From NCBI GenBank assembly GCA_001940725.1, contig MDVR01000096.1:1-15906 (forward strand): a stretch of DNA of 15,906 nucleotides, written 5' to 3'. The DNA is from Candidatus Heimdallarchaeota archaeon LC_2 (GTDB taxonomy: Archaea; Asgardarchaeota; Heimdallarchaeia; Heimdallarchaeales; Kariarchaeaceae). The notes below the pieces were generated by a model, which worked only from the letters and a program-made list of their open reading frames with translations, had not been told where the DNA came from and made no database searches. Of this stretch, positions 13,432 through 15,906 are shown one piece after another. Position numbers and translations under genes: made by a program. Position 1 is the first letter of the stretch, and each line of letters opens with the position of its first letter.

Positions 13432-15906
13432 CCGATTTGATCAATGATTTTAATATAAAAATTGAAATTGAACTACTGAGACCTCCAACATTTGAAACCT
13501 TTTCAAAAAAAATTATGAAAAATGAGTTTGATATAGTTCACTTTGATGGACATGGTTCTTTTGATCAAAATGAAGAAATGGGATATCTCATATTTGAAGA
13601 TAATAATCATAATCCTCATTTTGTAAGTGGAATAGATTTAAGACAGTTATTGGAAAAATCAAAAATTGATTTCTTCTTCCTAAATGCTTGTGAATCTGCT
13701 ATCGAAGGAGAAATGCCATTTTCGTCCATTGCAACAAGTATTATTTCTAGTGGTGTGAGAGGAGTAATAGCAATGTCATACTCAGTTTATTCTGATACCG
13801 CAAAAATGTTTTTGAAAGAATTTTTTGATAAAATACAAAAGAACAAAAATTTGATAGAGGCTGTTACATTTGGCCGAAAAATACTTTTTGAAAATAAAAT
13901 CAAAAATTCCCCAATAGGTGAAATTAATCTGAGTGATTGGATGATACCAACGTTGTATGTACAGAGTGGGGGATACATGCCTTTCTTTGATCAAATTAAG
14001 ACAGGAATTGTCCATAAAAAAATAGATGAATTCATCTTGCAACCGAACTTAAATGAAATTAAGAGACTTTCCAATCAATTCAAGGGGAGGCATTCTGAAT
14101 TTTTAGAACTTGAACGTTTGTTTTACGAAAAGGACAGCAATATATTCCAAATTACTGGGATATCTGGATCTGGAAAAAGTGCTTTGGCTCTAGAATTCAC
14201 AAATTGGTATTATAGAACAAATGGATGTCCTGGAGGTATGTTTATCACACATTTCGAGGAATTCACGACTATTCGAAATATTATATTAGGCTTCATAGAA
14301 ATAGAGTCAGATATTACAACGTTCTCTGAAAATGAACAAATAGACTATATTATAAAATACCTTAATCGATATGCATGTATCATTATTTGGGATAATTTTC
14401 AAAAGTTATTAGATAATCGCGACAAAGATCAATTCTCAACCCTTTTATCTTTCGCCAAACGGATAAAAAACACGAAATCGCGTTTAATTATCACGTCAAA
14501 ATTCAATATCAATGAATTATTTGATATTGACGCGCATGAATTCAAAATAAACAAGTTATCAGAAAATACAAGTAGATTGGTAGCCAATGAAATACTAAAA
14601 TTAAGAGAAATAACATTAAAAGAAGACCAATCAATAGAATATAATGAACTCATTAAGAATTTAAATGGTCACCCAAGATCTTTGGAATTAATTATCCCTT
14701 TAGTTGAGGAATTCAAAATAACGGATTTAATAAATCAAATTAATTTGATAAAACCAAAAAATAATCTTTTAAATCAAATTCATGAACTCCCATATTCAAA
14801 ATTATCAAGAACTAATCAAGAAAGGATGTGGATATTTTCACAATTTATTCAAGATGTAAATATACAGAGAATACTTGATTATTTTGAATTTTTAACAGAA
14901 GATGGAAGGTATAGATTCATATATTCCGCAAATTTTGAAAACACTTCGTGGAATCAATTTCTAGAGATTTCTAATAGGAAGGGTTTCATCTCTGTAAGTG
15001 ATAATTCTATAATCATACATCCAATGCTTCCCGCTTATCTTTCGTCTAAAATACCAACAAAAACTCAAGAATCCTTGAAGAACTCCTTTACCGATTTTTA
15101 TGCATCATTTTGTTATAGCAACTATCAGAATATTGTTGAAGGAAATTTTCAAATCATTATTAATTCTTTAAAAGATATACATAATATCCAAAAGGCATTA
15201 CAAATTTCCCTTTTTACTAATAATTGGAAATCATTAAGTAAAATAATTCAGTTTGTAAACATGCTTTACCGTAAAACAAGTCGTTATGATACACAGTTAA
15301 ATTTTCTTGAAAAATATGTTAACATTTTAGATTTCGACATAGATAATCCTCCATCAGATAACTACGACAAATTCAGTGTTTGGATATTCTTGTTTGGTAA
15401 TCTTTCTAATATAAAGTTAAATCAAGGATTAAGAGCTGAAGCTTATTTATTATTAAAAAAAATTGAATATGCATTAAAAAAAGTTAAATCAGACCCTGAA
15501 ATGAATGATATTTGGTTATTAGAAACAATTGCAACCAATTATCATAATTTTGGGAGATATCATGAGGAAAGTCGGAATTTTCATAAGGCAAAAATTGCGT
15601 ACAATGAAGCATTAGCAATAAGAAAAAAGTTGATGAACAATATTGGAGTGGCTAAACTTTACCACCAATTTGGAAGAATAGAGGAAGAATTATTCAACTT
15701 GGAAGAAGCTTATAAGTTTTACAAAAAAGCAATAAAAAAATTTGAGGAAGAAGATGCAGAAATAGAAAAAATTGATACTCTCAATCAAATAGCGATGATA
15801 TATCATAAAGAAAAAAAATTCCAGAATGCCGTTGAATGGGTTAACAAATCCATTGAAATTAGCAACAAGTTTCAATTATACGAAAAAATAGGAATAAGCC
15901 TTAATC
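13365..15906 (+). CDS. CHAT protease-NTPase-TPR protein, main frame (cut by window edge)
   Basis: This frame is open from 13365 to the right edge (847 codons). Numbering from M at 13365, the CHAT catalytic pair is intact: H63 in HFDGHG and C109 in LNACES. Then comes a STAND/NB-ARC-like NTPase with Walker A GISGSGKS (265-272), Walker B CIIIWDNF (338-345), RLIITSK (373-379) and NGHPRSLEL (434-442). The C-terminal part has TPR-like helical repeats from about 700 on (NYHNFGRYHEESRNFHKAKIAYNEALAIRKK, AKLYHQFGRIEEELFNLEEAYKFYKKAI). Such proteins act as ligand-triggered proteases in prokaryotic immunity or cell death: the repeats sense, the NTPase oligomerises and the CHAT part cleaves. The trigger and substrate are unknown. 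The start of the CHAT fold lies in the other frame upstream. The end of the gene is outside the window. Confidence 0.85.
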   Translation, partial: MLLVISRPKAKDVPFRYIADALTDLINDFNIKIEIELLRPPTFETFSKKIMKNEFDIVHFDGHGSFDQNEEMGYLIFEDNNHNPHFVSGIDLRQLLEKSKIDFFFLNACESAIEGEMPFSSIATSIISSGVRGVIAMSYSVYSDTAKMFLKEFFDKIQKNKNLIEAVTFGRKILFENKIKNSPIGEINLSDWMIPTLYVQSGGYMPFFDQIKTGIVHKKIDEFILQPNLNEIKRLSNQFKGRHSEFLELERLFYEKDSNIFQITGISGSGKSALALEFTNWYYRTNGCPGGMFITHFEEFTTIRNIILGFIEIESDITTFSENEQIDYIIKYLNRYACIIIWDNFQKLLDNRDKDQFSTLLSFAKRIKNTKSRLIITSKFNINELFDIDAHEFKINKLSENTSRLVANEILKLREITLKEDQSIEYNELIKNLNGHPRSLELIIPLVEEFKITDLINQINLIKPKNNLLNQIHELPYSKLSRTNQERMWIFSQFIQDVNIQRILDYFEFLTEDGRYRFIYSANFENTSWNQFLEISNRKGFISVSDNSIIIHPMLPAYLSSKIPTKTQESLKNSFTDFYASFCYSNYQNIVEGNFQIIINSLKDIHNIQKALQISLFTNNWKSLSKIIQFVNMLYRKTSRYDTQLNFLEKYVNILDFDIDNPPSDNYDKFSVWIFLFGNLSNIKLNQGLRAEAYLLLKKIEYALKKVKSDPEMNDIWLLETIATNYHNFGRYHEESRNFHKAKIAYNEALAIRKKLMNNIGVAKLYHQFGRIEEELFNLEEAYKFYKKAIKKFEEEDAEIEKIDTLNQIAMIYHKEKKFQNAVEWVNKSIEISNKFQLYEKIGISLN

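Noticed and set aside
13782..14042. Antisense open frames within the CHAT gene, also at 14429-14653 and 15690-15875
   Set aside because: Phe- and Ile-rich translations are typical of the complement of an AT-rich coding sequence.
1..15906. CRISPR array, tRNA or rRNA genes
   Set aside because: No regularly spaced identical repeats, cloverleaf arms or rRNA-like conserved segments were seen on either strand.

Overview
The window is AT-rich and looks archaeal. The evidence is an Lrp/AsnC-type regulator with a C-terminal TRASH metal-binding domain, an Archaeoglobus CopZ-type [2Fe-2S]/zinc protein, TATA-like boxes about 20-30 bp before start codons that lack a clear Shine-Dalgarno (likely leaderless mRNAs), and several ArsR/TrmB-like winged-helix regulators. 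An Asgard archaeon would fit, but no marker gene here settles the lineage.

Region 1 (1-2000) is decaying accessory DNA. A frameshifted gene remnant enters from the left edge on the minus strand. It is followed by an IS110-family element whose transposase is cut by one in-frame TAA just after the last DEDD residue. The leader upstream of the transposase is structured and may be its bridge RNA. Region 2 (2000-3500) holds two paralogous small winged-helix proteins and an unrecognised 131-residue protein, with a Fur-box-like palindrome and direct repeats upstream.

Region 3 (3500-6480) is a duplicated and partly decayed neighbourhood. It has two copies of an 80-bp upstream module, a pair of exact 14-bp G-rich inverted repeats (3725-3738 and 5755-5768) each abutting a stem-loop, an unrecognised Cys-pair protein, a decayed CopZ-N-like gene, and an intact CopZ-N-like gene that converges on the next operon.

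Region 4 (6480-12250) is the main metal island. A minus-strand operon encodes a Cys-rich winged-helix regulator, an unusual HMA-domain/ArsM-like methyltransferase fusion, and the Lrp-TRASH regulator. A divergent pair follows: an ArsR-like repressor, and a P1B-type ATPase with metal-binding domains at both ends and YPC in place of CPC. The ATPase overlaps a 70-residue HMA chaperone by 4 bp. The likely scheme is that the HMA and [2Fe-2S] proteins handle soluble metal (probably copper), the ATPase exports it, three different regulators sense it, and the methyltransferase may modify a bound metal or metalloid or a protein partner.

Region 5 (12250-15906) starts with a C-terminal fragment of an unknown gene and a 22-bp direct repeat. 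It ends with a large CHAT protease-NTPase-TPR protein of the kind found in prokaryotic immunity and programmed cell death, which runs off the right edge. Its reading frame is split by a -1 shift exactly at a T TTA AAA heptamer inside the CHAT domain.
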